63,893 nucleotides of DNA, taken from contig NZ_JAIQLH010000045.1 of NCBI RefSeq assembly GCF_020037025.1, positions 1 through 63,893 of the forward strand. The letters run 5' to 3'. This DNA is from Streptomyces huiliensis. GTDB taxonomy: Bacteria > Actinomycetota > Actinomycetes > Streptomycetales > Streptomycetaceae. Each line of letters starts with the position of its first letter. Position 1 is the stretch's first letter. Position numbers and translations under genes: made by a program. Below are positions 42,882 to 51,422 of the stretch, one piece after another. The notes beneath the pieces are model-generated. The model ran no database searches and was not told the origin of the DNA. It saw only the letters and a list, made by a program, of their open reading frames with translations.

Positions 42882-42939
42882 CGTACGGGCGCGGGCCCGC
42901 ACCCCCTTCGCGAGGGGAGTGCGGGCCCGCGCCCGTACG
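42882..42939. terminator. Terminator hairpin bioY / Uma2-like gene
   Basis: 20-bp perfect arms (42882-42901 and 42920-42939) plus inner CCCC/GGGG pairing give a very stable bidirectional hairpin. The apical 24 bases are identical to the hairpin at 43707-43756. Confidence 0.9.
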
Positions 42940-42941
42940 CG

Positions 42942-43565
42942 TCAGCGCGTGTAACGCGGCAGGTGCTCGGTCGGCAGGTCGCCGCCCAGCCGGCCCGGCA
43001 GCGGCACGGGCTCGCCGTAGCGGCCCCGGGCGGCGCTGAGGTAGCCCTCGACCGAGGGACGGGCGTGCAGCACCCATTCCCGGTCCGCCGGCCGCAGGCA
43101 GAGCACCAAGGGCACCCGGGCCTCGGCGTACCAGGCGATCCTGTCCGCCACCCCGACCCTCGGGTCGCGGGGCGACGACGCCTCGACGGCCAGCTCCACT
43201 TCGTCACCGGCCAGCAGCCACTCGTCGGAGTTCATCACCGACAGGGGGCAGACCACCAGGAGGGGCGTGACGAAGTCGTCGGGGTCGCCGGGGAGGCCGA
43301 TCGACACGTTCTGGAAGGAGCCCACCCCGTCGGAGCGGCACCGGTACAGGGCCTCGTGCAGCTCGCTCATGAGCAAGGCATCGCCCAGGGAACGGGTGCG
43401 GGTGGCCACCACGTTGCCGCGGATGACCTCCACCCGCAGGCCGGTCGTCTCCCGGATGAACTCCGCGACCTCCCTGAGCTTCCCGGGCACCCCCGGAACC
43501 CGCGGCCGAGGGCAGCCGGAGTCCTGCCGGGGACTGCCGTCCCGGACGTGGTCGACGGCCGCCAC
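42942..43565 (-). CDS. Uma2-like restriction-endonuclease-fold protein
   Basis: A 207-residue protein. The core VTPLLVVCPLSVMNSDEWLLAGDEVELAVEASSPRDP followed by RIAWYAEARVPLVLCLRP has the layout of Uma2 proteins (DUF820), a PD-(D/E)XK-fold family expanded in Streptomyces and of unknown role. The N-terminal half (GLRVEVIRGNVVATRT, SELHEALYRC) also fits Uma2. GTG 43565 has AAAGGG upstream; the exact start is uncertain because the frame extends further. It lies between two nearly identical terminator hairpins, separated from the permeases on both sides. Confidence 0.7.
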   Translation of the reverse strand: MAAVDHVRDGSPRQDSGCPRPRVPGVPGKLREVAEFIRETTGLRVEVIRGNVVATRTRSLGDALLMSELHEALYRCRSDGVGSFQNVSIGLPGDPDDFVTPLLVVCPLSVMNSDEWLLAGDEVELAVEASSPRDPRVGVADRIAWYAEARVPLVLCLRPADREWVLHARPSVEGYLSAARGRYGEPVPLPGRLGGDLPTEHLPRYTR

Positions 43566-43706
43566 CTGTGCGCCCTTTCCCCGTACGAATCCTGGGCGAC
43601 ACCGTAGGGCGGTCTCCGCTTCTCCCGGACGGGGACTTCGTCTCCGGGCGGAAGACGACCGACATCGGGCGCCGGGAGGCGTGAACCGACCGTCTGGTGA
43701 ACGGAA

Positions 43707-43756
43707 ACGGCGGTGGGCCCGCACCCCCTTCGCGAGGGATGCGGGCCCACCGCCGT
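43707..43756 (-). terminator. Terminator of the third permease
   Basis: 17-bp perfect arms (43707-43723 and 43740-43756) with a 16-base loop. The central sequence is identical over 24 bases to the hairpin at 42882-42939. Confidence 0.9.
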
Positions 43757-43779
43757 TCGGCTCCGAGGCGTGCCGGAGG

Positions 43780-45213
43780 CTACTTCACCGCCCGCCGGCG
43801 GCGGTCCAGGACCAGGCCGATGGCCAGGACGACCACGGCCACCAGGACGGAGAGGGCGACCTGCTCGCGGTTGTCGCCGCCGTCGTAGACCATGTAGCCG
43901 AGCACGAAGAGGATCATGCCGATCGTGGCCCAGGTCAGGTACGGGAACAGCCACATCCGCACGACCAGCTTCTCCGGCGTCTCGCGCAGGATGATGCCGC
44001 GCATCTTCAGCTGCGTGAAGCAGATGACCAGCCACACGAACAGGGCGACCGCGCCCGACGAGTTGAGCAGGAACTTGAAGACCGTGTCGGGCCACATGTA
44101 GTTGAAGAAGACCGACAGGAAGCCGAAGACGACCGATCCGAGGATCGCCGCCTGGGGCACGCCCCGCTTGTTGACGCGGGCGAACGCCTTCGGCGCGTCG
44201 CCGCGCTGGCCGAGCGAGAAGGCCATGCGGGAGGCGGTGTAGAGGCCCGAGTTGAGGCAGGAGAGGACGGCGGTCAGGACGATGACGTTCATGACCTGGC
44301 CGGCGTGCGGGATGCCGATCGAGTTCAGCGCCGCGACGTAGCTGCCGTCCTTGAGGATCTCCTTGGAGTTCCAGGGCAGCAGGGTGACGACGACGAAGAT
44401 CGAGCCGAGGTAGAAGACGGCGATGCGCCAGATGACGCTGTTCGTCGCCTGCCGGACGGCGCGCTGCGGGTCCTCGGACTCGCCGGCGGCGAGGGTGACG
44501 ATCTCGCTGCCCATGAAGGAGAAGACGACCATCAGCACACCGGTGAGGATGGCGCCAGGACCGTGCGGCAGGAAGCCGCCCGCGTCGGTGAGGTGGGCCA
44601 GGCCCGCGCCCTCGTTGTCCGAGCCGGGCAGCACGCCGAAGACCGCGAGCCCGCCGACGATCACGAACGCGGCGATGGCGACGACCTTGATGCCCGCGAA
44701 CCAGAACTCGAACTCGCCGTAGGAGCTGACCGAGGCCAGGTTGGTGGCGGTGAGCACGACCATGACGATCAGCGCCCAGGCCCACTTGGGAACGTCCGGT
44801 ACCCAGCTGTTGAGGATCGAGGCACCCGCCGTGGCCTCGACCGCCAGCACGACGACCCAGAAGAACCAGTAGAGCCAGCCGATGGTGAAACCGGCCCAGC
44901 GGCCCAGGCCGCGGTCCGCGTAGGCGGAGAACGAGCCGGACGTCGGGTTCGCGGCGGCCATTTCGCCGAGCATCCGCATGACGAGGACGACCATCGTGCC
45001 CACGAGGGCGTACGAGATCAGAATGCCGGGACCGGCGGCGGCGATACCGGATCCGGAACCCACGAAGAGTCCGGCGCCGATGACGCCACCAATGGCGATC
45101 ATGGAAAGGTGGCGGTTCTTGAGGCCGGCCTTGAGGCCGTCCCCCGTCGCCGGCGCGGCGTCCGCGGGATCGCCGGGTGACGCCTTCGTCATGGTCGGCG
45201 GTATCGCGCTCAT
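43780..45213 (-). CDS. APC-family amino acid permease (paralogue 3)
   Basis: A 477-residue twelve-helix transporter of the same family as the two downstream. It has GGVIGAGLFVGSGSGI, NPTSGSFSAYADRGLGRWAGF, EFEFWFAGIKVVAIAAF and FMGSEIVTLAAGESEDPQRAV, and ends DRRRRAVK. It diverges more from paralogues 1 and 2 (MGSEIVTLAAGE instead of FGGLETVTIAAAE), so its substrate may differ. ATG 45213 follows AAAGGAAA. Divergent from rpiB with 156 bases between. Confidence 0.9.
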   Translation of the reverse strand: MSAIPPTMTKASPGDPADAAPATGDGLKAGLKNRHLSMIAIGGVIGAGLFVGSGSGIAAAGPGILISYALVGTMVVLVMRMLGEMAAANPTSGSFSAYADRGLGRWAGFTIGWLYWFFWVVVLAVEATAGASILNSWVPDVPKWAWALIVMVVLTATNLASVSSYGEFEFWFAGIKVVAIAAFVIVGGLAVFGVLPGSDNEGAGLAHLTDAGGFLPHGPGAILTGVLMVVFSFMGSEIVTLAAGESEDPQRAVRQATNSVIWRIAVFYLGSIFVVVTLLPWNSKEILKDGSYVAALNSIGIPHAGQVMNVIVLTAVLSCLNSGLYTASRMAFSLGQRGDAPKAFARVNKRGVPQAAILGSVVFGFLSVFFNYMWPDTVFKFLLNSSGAVALFVWLVICFTQLKMRGIILRETPEKLVVRMWLFPYLTWATIGMILFVLGYMVYDGGDNREQVALSVLVAVVVLAIGLVLDRRRRAVK

Positions 45214-45369
45214 GGGCAGTTTCCTTTGGTTCTCGGGTTGCGAGCCCCCGCATTAGAACTTTTCGAAGGCGTATTTCGGAAGACCCGAATCCGTATCGTT
45301 GCATTCACGCGGTGTACCGATCAGGGAGCGTGGCGCGGGTACCCGCCGGGACGTGCCACACTCGGACGC

Positions 45370-45858
45370 ATGCGCGTGTACCTCGGCTCCGACCATGCCG
45401 GTTACGAACTCAAGACCCACCTCGTCGAGTGGCTCACGGCCCAGGGCCACGAGCCCGTCGACTGCGGGCCGCACCTCTACGACGCCCAGGACGACTACCC
45501 GCCGTTCTGCCTCCGGGCCGCCGAGCGGACCGCCGCAGACGCGGACAGCCTCGGCATCGTGATCGGCGGCTCCGGCAACGGCGAGCAGATCGCCGCGAAC
45601 AAGGTCAAGGGCGTCCGCGCCGCGCTGGCCTGGAGCGAGCAGACCGCCGCGCTGGGCCGCGAGCACAACAACGCGAACGTGATCGCGGTGGGCGCCCGGA
45701 TGCACTCCCAGGAGGAGGCGACCAAGTTCGTCGAGGTGTTCCTCGCCACGCCGTACTCGGGTGAGGAGCGTCACACCCGCCGCATCGAGATGCTCAGCCG
45801 CTACGAGACGACGGGTGAGCTGCCCGCCATCCCGGCGCACCACCCGCAGCAGGACTGA
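45370..45858 (+). CDS. rpiB: Ribose-5-phosphate isomerase B
   Basis: A 162-residue enzyme interconverting ribose-5-phosphate and ribulose-5-phosphate in the pentose phosphate pathway (RpiB/LacA/LacB family). Motifs are GSDHAGYELK at the N-terminus, GIVIGGSGNGEQIAANKV (phosphate/anion hole), REHNNANVIAVGARM and a C-terminal RHTRRIEMLSRYE. In the mycobacterial type the base is a Glu in GSGNGE, present here. ATG 45370 was chosen because the domain starts there; its ribosome site is weak, and a longer frame upstream is not supported. A hairpin follows. Confidence 0.95.
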   Translation: MRVYLGSDHAGYELKTHLVEWLTAQGHEPVDCGPHLYDAQDDYPPFCLRAAERTAADADSLGIVIGGSGNGEQIAANKVKGVRAALAWSEQTAALGREHNNANVIAVGARMHSQEEATKFVEVFLATPYSGEERHTRRIEMLSRYETTGELPAIPAHHPQQD

Positions 45859-45909
45859 CCACCCGGACGACCGGGGCCCTCCCACCACGCGGCCCCTTCG
45901 GACGTCCCC

Positions 45910-45935
45910 GGGCCCGCCGCACCCGCGGCGGGCCC
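45910..45935 (+). terminator. Terminator of rpiB
   Basis: Perfect 11-bp arms GGGCCCGCCGC / GCGGCGGGCCC with a 4-base loop, 51 bases after the rpiB stop. Confidence 0.85.
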
Positions 45936-46009
45936 CTCGCCGTTCCGCCGGTCGTCCGTACCTGCCGTTCCCGTTTGTACCGCCCATACCGTCCGGGGAG
46001 GACGCAGTC

Positions 46010-46819
46010 ATGCCCGAGGGGCACACGATCCACCGCCTGGCGGCGGACCACCGCGCCCTCTTCGCGGGCCGCCCGGTCCGGGCGACGAGCCCGCAGGGCA
46101 AGTTCTCGGACGGCGCCGCGCTCGTGGACGGCCGGGTGCTGGAGGAGGCGGAGGCGCACGGCAAGCACCTCTTCCTCGGCTTCGGGCCCACCGGCTGGAT
46201 CCACGTCCACCTCGGCCTTTTCGGCAAGTACACGCTCGGCACCGCCCCCACGCCCCCGCCCACGGACACCGTCCGGCTGCGGCTGGCCGGCCCCGACGCG
46301 TACGCCGACCTGCGCGGCCCGACCGCCTGCGCGCTGCTGACGGACGGTGAGAAGCAGGCGATACACGACCGCCTCGGACCCGACCCGCTCCGGGCCGACG
46401 AGGACCCCGAGCCGGCCTGGCGGCGGATATCCCGCAGCAGGACGAGCGTCGCCGCCCTGCTGATGGACCAGAAGGTGGTATCCGGGGTCGGCAACGTCTA
46501 CCGGGCCGAGGTCCTGTTCCGGCATGGAATCGATCCGTACCGGACGGGCCGTGATCTCACCCGGTCCGAATGGGATGCGATCTGGCATGACTTGGTGGCG
46601 CTGATGCGCGAAGGCGTGCGGAACAACAGAATCGACACCGTACGGCCCGACCACACCCCGGAGGCCATGGGCCGGCCGCCGCGGGTGGACGACCACGGCG
46701 GCGAGGTGTACGTCTACCGGCGGGCCGGACAGCCGTGCCACGTCTGCGGGGAAGAGGTCCGGACGGCCGGGCTCGCCGCCCGCAACCTGTTCTGGTGCCC
46801 GGGCTGCCAGCGGACGTGA
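46010..46819 (+). CDS. Fpg/Nei-family DNA glycosylase (Nei2-like)
   Basis: A 269-residue bifunctional glycosylase/AP lyase for oxidised bases. The catalytic N-terminus is MPEGHTIHRLA (Pro2, Glu3), the form found in actinobacterial Nei-type enzymes. The helix-two-turn-helix carries MDQKVVSGVGNVYRAEVLF. The C-terminal zinc finger is CHVCGEEV...FWCPGCQ, C4 type, intact. LTDGEKQAIHDRLGPDPL is the usual link between domains. ATG 46010 follows GGGGAGG. It lies 151 bases after rpiB on the same strand, but a terminator separates them. Confidence 0.93.
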   Translation: MPEGHTIHRLAADHRALFAGRPVRATSPQGKFSDGAALVDGRVLEEAEAHGKHLFLGFGPTGWIHVHLGLFGKYTLGTAPTPPPTDTVRLRLAGPDAYADLRGPTACALLTDGEKQAIHDRLGPDPLRADEDPEPAWRRISRSRTSVAALLMDQKVVSGVGNVYRAEVLFRHGIDPYRTGRDLTRSEWDAIWHDLVALMREGVRNNRIDTVRPDHTPEAMGRPPRVDDHGGEVYVYRRAGQPCHVCGEEVRTAGLAARNLFWCPGCQRT

Positions 46820-47038
46820 ACACCCGGGGGCGCGCGGCCGGTCGGCACGCCCCCGTCGTACGGCCGGTTCTCCCGCTGTACAGCCATGCGAGGGGCCGTA
46901 TAACCGATCAGGTGAGCGTCTTTCGCATAGGGTTGCTCCCCGGGTGCCCAGGATTGCACCCCAGGTGCCCCGCGGGCAGCCGTGTCGGCGCGGCGTGAAT
47001 CGACGCGCCGCCGAATGGGTGGATAAGGTCCCGAAGCA

Positions 47039-48184
47039 ATGACTGGCGGTGCGGAGACCCCGACGGCCCGGATGCGCAAAGCACTGCACCGGGCCCGCAC
47101 GAGCGTGCGCAAGGCAGGGGTCGACTACTTCCGCGGCGACGGCTCCGACTGGCTGGCCCTCAGCGCCCTCCTCTTCTCCGTACCCGCCCTCGCCGTCGGC
47201 ACCATCGCCCAGCCCGAATGGTGCGCCCCCGCCGCCCTGGTGCTGCCCATCGTCGCCGGCGGACTGCTGCTCCGCCCCGCCAGCCTCCTCGGCCTCTACG
47301 CGTCGGCGGCGACCGCCCTCATCATCGAGTCGGCGGTCCTCGACCCCGACGCGTACGGCGCCGACCGCGTCACCCCCGGCACCATCCTCGTCGTCGCCGC
47401 GGTCGGCTTCCTCGGCCTGCTCATCGCCCAGTTCCGCAGCCGCGTCGGCGTCCCGTGGCGGCGCGGCGGAACGATGCTCTTCGACCTCCGCGAGCGCATC
47501 CGCGTGCAGAGCAAGCTGCCCGGGCTGCCCCGCGGCTGGCACCGGGAGATGGCCCTCCGGCCCGCCGGCGGGCAGTCGTTCTCCGGCGACTTCGTCGTCG
47601 CCGCCCGCACCAACGGCGGCCGGACGCTGGAGGTCGTCCTCACCGACGTCTCCGGCAAGGGCATGGACGCCGCCTCCCGCGCCCTGCTGCTCTCCGGCGC
47701 CTTCGGCGGGCTGCTCGGCTCGCTGCCGCCGCACTCCTTCCTCCCCGCCGCCAACGGCTACCTGCTCCGGCAGGACTGGGACGAGGGGTTCGCCACCTCC
47801 GTGCACCTGGTGCTGGACCTCGACAGCGGCGACTACGAGCTCTTCTCCGCCGGACACGTGCCCGCGCTCCAGCTCAGCGCCGGCTCCGGCCGCTGGGAGG
47901 AGAAGGCGGCCGAGGGGCCGCTGCTCGGCGTCTACGACGGCGCCGAGTTCGACTCCGTCAAGGGGCGGCTGCGCCCCGGCGACGTGCTGATGCTGTTCAC
48001 CGACGGCCTGGTGGAGACCGCGGAACGCGAGCTGACCGAGGGCATGGACCGGCTGACCGGCGAGGCCGACCGGTACGTCACCACCGGATTCGCGGGCGCC
48101 GCCTGGCATTTGATCGAGGCCGTGGCCAAGGACGTCAACGACGACCGGGCCCTGCTGCTGATCTGCCGCGACCGGCGGGACTGA
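47039..48184 (+). CDS. Membrane-anchored PP2C/SpoIIE-type phosphatase
   Basis: A 381-residue protein. Residues about 38-135 hold four to five membrane helices (DWLALSALLFSVPALAVGTI, TILVVAAVGFLGLLIAQ). Residues about 150-380 form a PP2C/RsbU-SpoIIE phosphatase. Metal-binding acidic motifs are visible: FSGDFV, LTDVSGKGMDA, LFTDGLVE and DVNDDRALLLI. There is no kinase, GAF or PAS part, unlike many Streptomyces homologues. Such enzymes act on anti-sigma antagonists; no anti-sigma gene is beside it, so the target is unknown. A hairpin follows the stop. Confidence 0.88.
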   Translation: MTGGAETPTARMRKALHRARTSVRKAGVDYFRGDGSDWLALSALLFSVPALAVGTIAQPEWCAPAALVLPIVAGGLLLRPASLLGLYASAATALIIESAVLDPDAYGADRVTPGTILVVAAVGFLGLLIAQFRSRVGVPWRRGGTMLFDLRERIRVQSKLPGLPRGWHREMALRPAGGQSFSGDFVVAARTNGGRTLEVVLTDVSGKGMDAASRALLLSGAFGGLLGSLPPHSFLPAANGYLLRQDWDEGFATSVHLVLDLDSGDYELFSAGHVPALQLSAGSGRWEEKAAEGPLLGVYDGAEFDSVKGRLRPGDVLMLFTDGLVETAERELTEGMDRLTGEADRYVTTGFAGAAWHLIEAVAKDVNDDRALLLICRDRRD

Positions 48185-48185
48185 G

Positions 48186-48210
48186 CCCCGCGCCTCCTGA
48201 AGAGGCGGGG
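48186..48210 (+). terminator. Terminator after the PP2C phosphatase gene
   Basis: The CCCCG(C)GCCTC arm pairs with GAGGCGGGG across a 5-base loop immediately after the stop. Confidence 0.65.
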
Positions 48211-48460
48211 TCCTGGCGCGGGGTCACGCGGTGCCGTCGTTGCGGTGTCCGCGCGCGCGTTGATAGACATGTCCGTCCGCCGCGCGCGGTGACGGACGTG
48301 TGCGCCGACGCTTCGGCCGACGGTGTTTCCGCCGTTCCATGTCGTCCCGCCGCGTTCGGGACTCATCACGTCAGCACGCCACCACGCAGATCGTGTGCAC
48401 CACGCGGATCATGATCACCGCGTGCACCACGCTCAGCGCTTTCCACGGGGGGAATCGAAC

Positions 48461-49216
48461 TTGACCACGCCTCAGCCGCCGCACCAGCCGCAGGCGCCCT
48501 ACGGATACCCGCAGCAGCCCCAGGGCGCCGCCCCGCCGCCGGCCGCGCCGCAGAACCCGTACGCCCAGCAGCCGTACGCGCAGCAGCAGCCGGGCCCGTA
48601 CCAGGCGCCGCCCGCCGCACCGCAGGGCGACCCGCACGGGGCCCCGTACGGCAACCCGTACGGGAACGCCCCACAGGACGGCAACCCGTACGGGAACGCC
48701 CCGCAGGGGAACCCCTACGGGACCGCCGCCCCGCAAGGCCACCCCTACGGGGCCGCCCCGCAGGGAGACCCGTACGGCGCCCCCGGCCCGTACGCTGCCG
48801 CGCCGCAGCCGGCGGCCCAGCCGGGCGCGCACGGCAGCTGTCAGATATGCGGCGGGTTCCCGGCCGCCGAGGTGACTGTCCGCCGCCACCAGGGCCTCGT
48901 CCTCATGATGCGGTTCTACTCACAGAAGGGCCGCTTCTGCCGGACCTGCGGCACCTCGCTGCTCCGCGACATGACCGCGAAGACCTGCTGGCAGTGGTGG
49001 AGCCCGTTCTCGCTGATCATCTTCACGCCGCTGACGCTGCTCTGGAACCTGTTCATGCACGCCAAGCTGCGGAAACTGGCGCCGCCTGCCCCGGGCAGCC
49101 ACGGACCGCAGGCCGACCCGGGGGTCCCGCTGTTCAGCCGTCCCGGAGTGATCGGTCTGATCGGACCGGTGGGCTGGTACGTGGGGCTGGCGGTCCAGAT
49201 CGCGCTGCATCTGTAA
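48461..49216 (+). CDS. Pro/Gln/Tyr/Gly-rich zinc-ribbon membrane protein
   Basis: A 251-residue protein starting at TTG 48461, which follows GGGGGAA with good spacing. Residues about 1-120 are low complexity, built on NPYGNAPQG-type repeats. Residues 127-163 contain CQIC and CRTC, a likely zinc ribbon with 29 residues between the pairs. Two membrane helices follow (SPFSLIIFTPLTLLWNLFM and GVIGLIGPVGWYVGLAVQIAL). This is a common Streptomyces architecture of unknown function. Its PYG-rich tail resembles that of the four-paralogue array at 57.2-60.9 kb, but the rest is unrelated. The last 83 bases overlap the convergent acyltransferase gene. Confidence 0.75.
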   Translation: MTTPQPPHQPQAPYGYPQQPQGAAPPPAAPQNPYAQQPYAQQQPGPYQAPPAAPQGDPHGAPYGNPYGNAPQDGNPYGNAPQGNPYGTAAPQGHPYGAAPQGDPYGAPGPYAAAPQPAAQPGAHGSCQICGGFPAAEVTVRRHQGLVLMMRFYSQKGRFCRTCGTSLLRDMTAKTCWQWWSPFSLIIFTPLTLLWNLFMHAKLRKLAPPAPGSHGPQADPGVPLFSRPGVIGLIGPVGWYVGLAVQIALHL

Positions 49217-50327
49217 CGGCACCGGTCGCGGAGGCCGCCGCGGCGGGCCGGGGCGGCACGCGGAAGGCCCAGTCCATCCGCGGTTCGATCACCGGACGGA
49301 ACACCCGCCGCACCGGCGCCGAGCACAACACCGTCACCAGGGCGACGGCGAGGAACGACACCAGGACCTCGCCGGCCGGCCGGCGGATCCAGTCGTACGT
49401 GTCGTACCACTCCCACCAGCGCGACAGCTTGATCACGAAGCCGTGCAACAGGAAGCCGTACATCGTCCCGGTGCCCAGCGCCGTGAACCACGTCCGCCGG
49501 CGCGGCACCCAGGCCAGGAAGCCCACCGTCAGCGCGGCGGCGCACAGGAAGAGGGCGAAGGTCATCACGGGCGCCGTCCAGGCGGGCTCGCCCAGGTCCC
49601 GGACGGTGGCGTTGTGGTAGAACCAGCCGCTGTCCAGCCGCGGGGCCAGCAGGTACGCCGTGGACACCGCGCAGGCGAACAGCGGTACCGCCGCGATCCG
49701 CACCCAGCGTCGCCGCACCAGCTCGAAATGGGCGGGCTTGAGGTGCAGGCCGATCACGAAGAACGGCAGGAACTGCATCACCCGCATCACGTCGAACTCG
49801 CTGCCCACCTCCGGGGCCAGCATCGCCATGATCGCGACGGCGAAGGAGAGCGGGACGGGCCACCGGACCGTCCGCCAGATCGGCGTCGTCAGCCGCCACA
49901 GGAAGAGCGCGGCCAGGAACCAGTTGAGGTACCAGGGTTCCAGCAGGGTGAACGGCTCCGGGTCGGCGCCGTCCTCGGCCAGGTGCTGGAACTCCACATA
50001 GGCGAGCTGGAAGATCAGATACGGCACCAGGACGCTGGTGATCAGCCGCTTGACCTTGGGCGGGCTGAGGTCGAAGCCCCGCGAGAAGTAGCCGGAGATC
50101 AGGATGAACGCCGGCATGTGGAACGCGTAGACGGCGAGGTACAGCGCCGTCGCGGCCCGGCTGGTGTGGGTGAGCGGTTCCCAGGCGTGGCCGAGCACGA
50201 CGAGCACGATGGCCAGGTACTTCGCGTTGTCGAAGAACGGGTCGCGCGATACGGCGGCGGAACCGGCCGGGGGCGGGCCGGGAGCGGGGGCCGCGGTACG
50301 CGCCGGGGACGTGGCGGTGCGGGACAT
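49134..50327 (-). CDS. Acyltransferase-3-like membrane protein
   Basis: A 397-residue protein with about ten membrane helices. RDPFFDNAKYLAIVLVVLGHAWEPL at the N-terminus, followed by AFHMPAFILISGYFSRGF, is the acyltransferase 3 / OafA-NolL pattern, where the His of LGHAW and the region after it are catalytic. LEPWYLNWFLAALFLWRL and TMYGFLLHGFV also fit. It probably O-acetylates a sugar or cell-surface polymer; the acceptor is unknown. ATG 50327 follows AAGGTG. The cytoplasmic C-terminal tail is Pro/Arg-rich, and its last 28 codons are antisense to the neighbouring zinc-ribbon gene. Confidence 0.85.
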   Translation of the reverse strand: MSRTATSPARTAAPAPGPPPAGSAAVSRDPFFDNAKYLAIVLVVLGHAWEPLTHTSRAATALYLAVYAFHMPAFILISGYFSRGFDLSPPKVKRLITSVLVPYLIFQLAYVEFQHLAEDGADPEPFTLLEPWYLNWFLAALFLWRLTTPIWRTVRWPVPLSFAVAIMAMLAPEVGSEFDVMRVMQFLPFFVIGLHLKPAHFELVRRRWVRIAAVPLFACAVSTAYLLAPRLDSGWFYHNATVRDLGEPAWTAPVMTFALFLCAAALTVGFLAWVPRRRTWFTALGTGTMYGFLLHGFVIKLSRWWEWYDTYDWIRRPAGEVLVSFLAVALVTVLCSAPVRRVFRPVIEPRMDWAFRVPPRPAAAASATGAVTDAARSGPPAPRTSPPVRSDRSLRDG

Positions 50328-50608
50328 TCGACGCACCTTAGCGGGGTCGGGCAAAGCGGTGGCAATCCTTCCGCTCGGCCTCCGATCGTCCGCCGTCCGG
50401 CCTCTCCGCGCCCGCCGAACGGCCCGACCCTCCGTCGACCGGCCACCGTGGCCGGAAAACGCTCCCTTACGGAGTCGGTCAAATCGTCGATGAATCGTCA
50501 CACCGCCTCCGTAGGGGGCGAGTTGATGGCACGATGGTGCGGTGGAGCCCGACGAGGTGGTGCTCCAGGGGCCGGGCCAGGTGTCTTCGACCTAGGGTGT
50601 GATCAGTT

Positions 50609-50803
50609 GTGGCCATATCGGTGTCTGCGGTGCTGCTCTTGGCGATCATCCTGGTGATGATGATCCGCGGGGGGAAGATCAAGGCCGGCGCGGCCACCGT
50701 CGCCGCCCTCTTCGGCTTCTTCCTGGCGTCGTCGGGCATGGCCCCGTCGATCCACCGGTTCCTCAACTCGCTCGCCCAGACGATCAGCAACATCAAGCTC
50801 TGA
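50609..50803 (+). CDS. Small membrane protein, 64 residues
   Basis: A short protein with two hydrophobic helices (VSAVLLLAIILVMMI and AATVAALFGFFLASSG) separated by RGGKIKAG, and an amphipathic end (HRFLNSLAQTISNIKL). GTG 50609 follows AGGGTG. Size and pattern resemble small holin-like or spore-associated membrane proteins, but no family is recognised. A strong hairpin separates it from the tRNA-Gly gene. Confidence 0.65.
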   Translation: MAISVSAVLLLAIILVMMIRGGKIKAGAATVAALFGFFLASSGMAPSIHRFLNSLAQTISNIKL

Positions 50804-50854
50804 CCCGTCGCCCCCGCCTGGTCACCGGGGAGGGGCGCGACGGCGACACGAGAA

Positions 50855-50881
50855 ACGCCCCCGGCCGGTGGCCGGGGGCGT
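50855..50881. terminator. Bidirectional terminator, 64-aa gene / tRNA-Gly
   Basis: Perfect 12-bp arms ACGCCCCCGGCC / GGCCGGGGGCGT with a 3-base loop between convergent genes. Confidence 0.85.
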
Positions 50882-50887
50882 CGTCCG

Positions 50888-50958
50888 AGCGGGCGACGGG
50901 AATCGAACCCGCGTAGCCAGTTTGGAAGACTGGGGCTCTACCATTGAGCTACGCCCGC
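50888..50958 (-). tRNA. tRNA-Gly (TCC)
   Basis: A complete cloverleaf on the minus strand. Acceptor arms are GCGGGCG / CGCCCGC, the D arm is AGCTCAATGGTAGAGC, the anticodon loop CTTCCAA sits in the CCAGT/ACTGG stem (anticodon TCC), and the T arm is GCGGGTTCGATTCCCGT. The discriminator base is T. CCA is not encoded. Confidence 0.96.
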
Positions 50959-51214
50959 GCGTGCCGGTCCCACCCTGACGGGTGTGCGGCACTGACGTGC
51001 ATCGTAGCGGGTCCGGGCCCCTCGCCGCACACCCCGGTGCCGGCCCGGCCCCCGAGGCCCGACGGCGCCCGTCCCCTGACTCGCCCGCCTCTTTTGCCCC
51101 GCGGGTAACCCCCGTGGTCACCGCCATGGTCATCGGCGGCCGGCCCCCACGGTCACGGTGCGGTCAAAGGTCGGCCGGCGCTCCCGCGGGCATGTACCCT
51201 ACGTGTCGCACCGA

Positions 51215-51291
51215 CGGGGTGTGGCGCAGCTTGGTAGCGCGTCCGCTTTGGGAGCGGAAGGTCGTCGGTTCGAATCCGGCCACCCCGACCA
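51215..51291 (+). tRNA. tRNA-Pro (TGG)
   Basis: A complete cloverleaf. The acceptor is CGGGGTG / CACCCCG with discriminator A and an encoded CCA. The D arm is GGCGCAGCTTGGTAGCGC, the anticodon loop TTTGGGA sits in the TCCGC/GCGGA stem (anticodon TGG), and the T arm carries CGGTTCGAATCCG. It lies 131 bases upstream of tig, as commonly seen in Streptomyces. Confidence 0.97.
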
Positions 51292-51422
51292 GCAAGATCA
51301 CATTGTGGGGCTCATCCTGCGTGCGGTTACTATGCAAGCTGCGCGTCTGTGTGTCTCTGTACCGGGCGCGGTCCGCTGAACCTCAGCAGAATCCCAGAAG
51401 TCAGCCCCAAGGAGACCGAACC

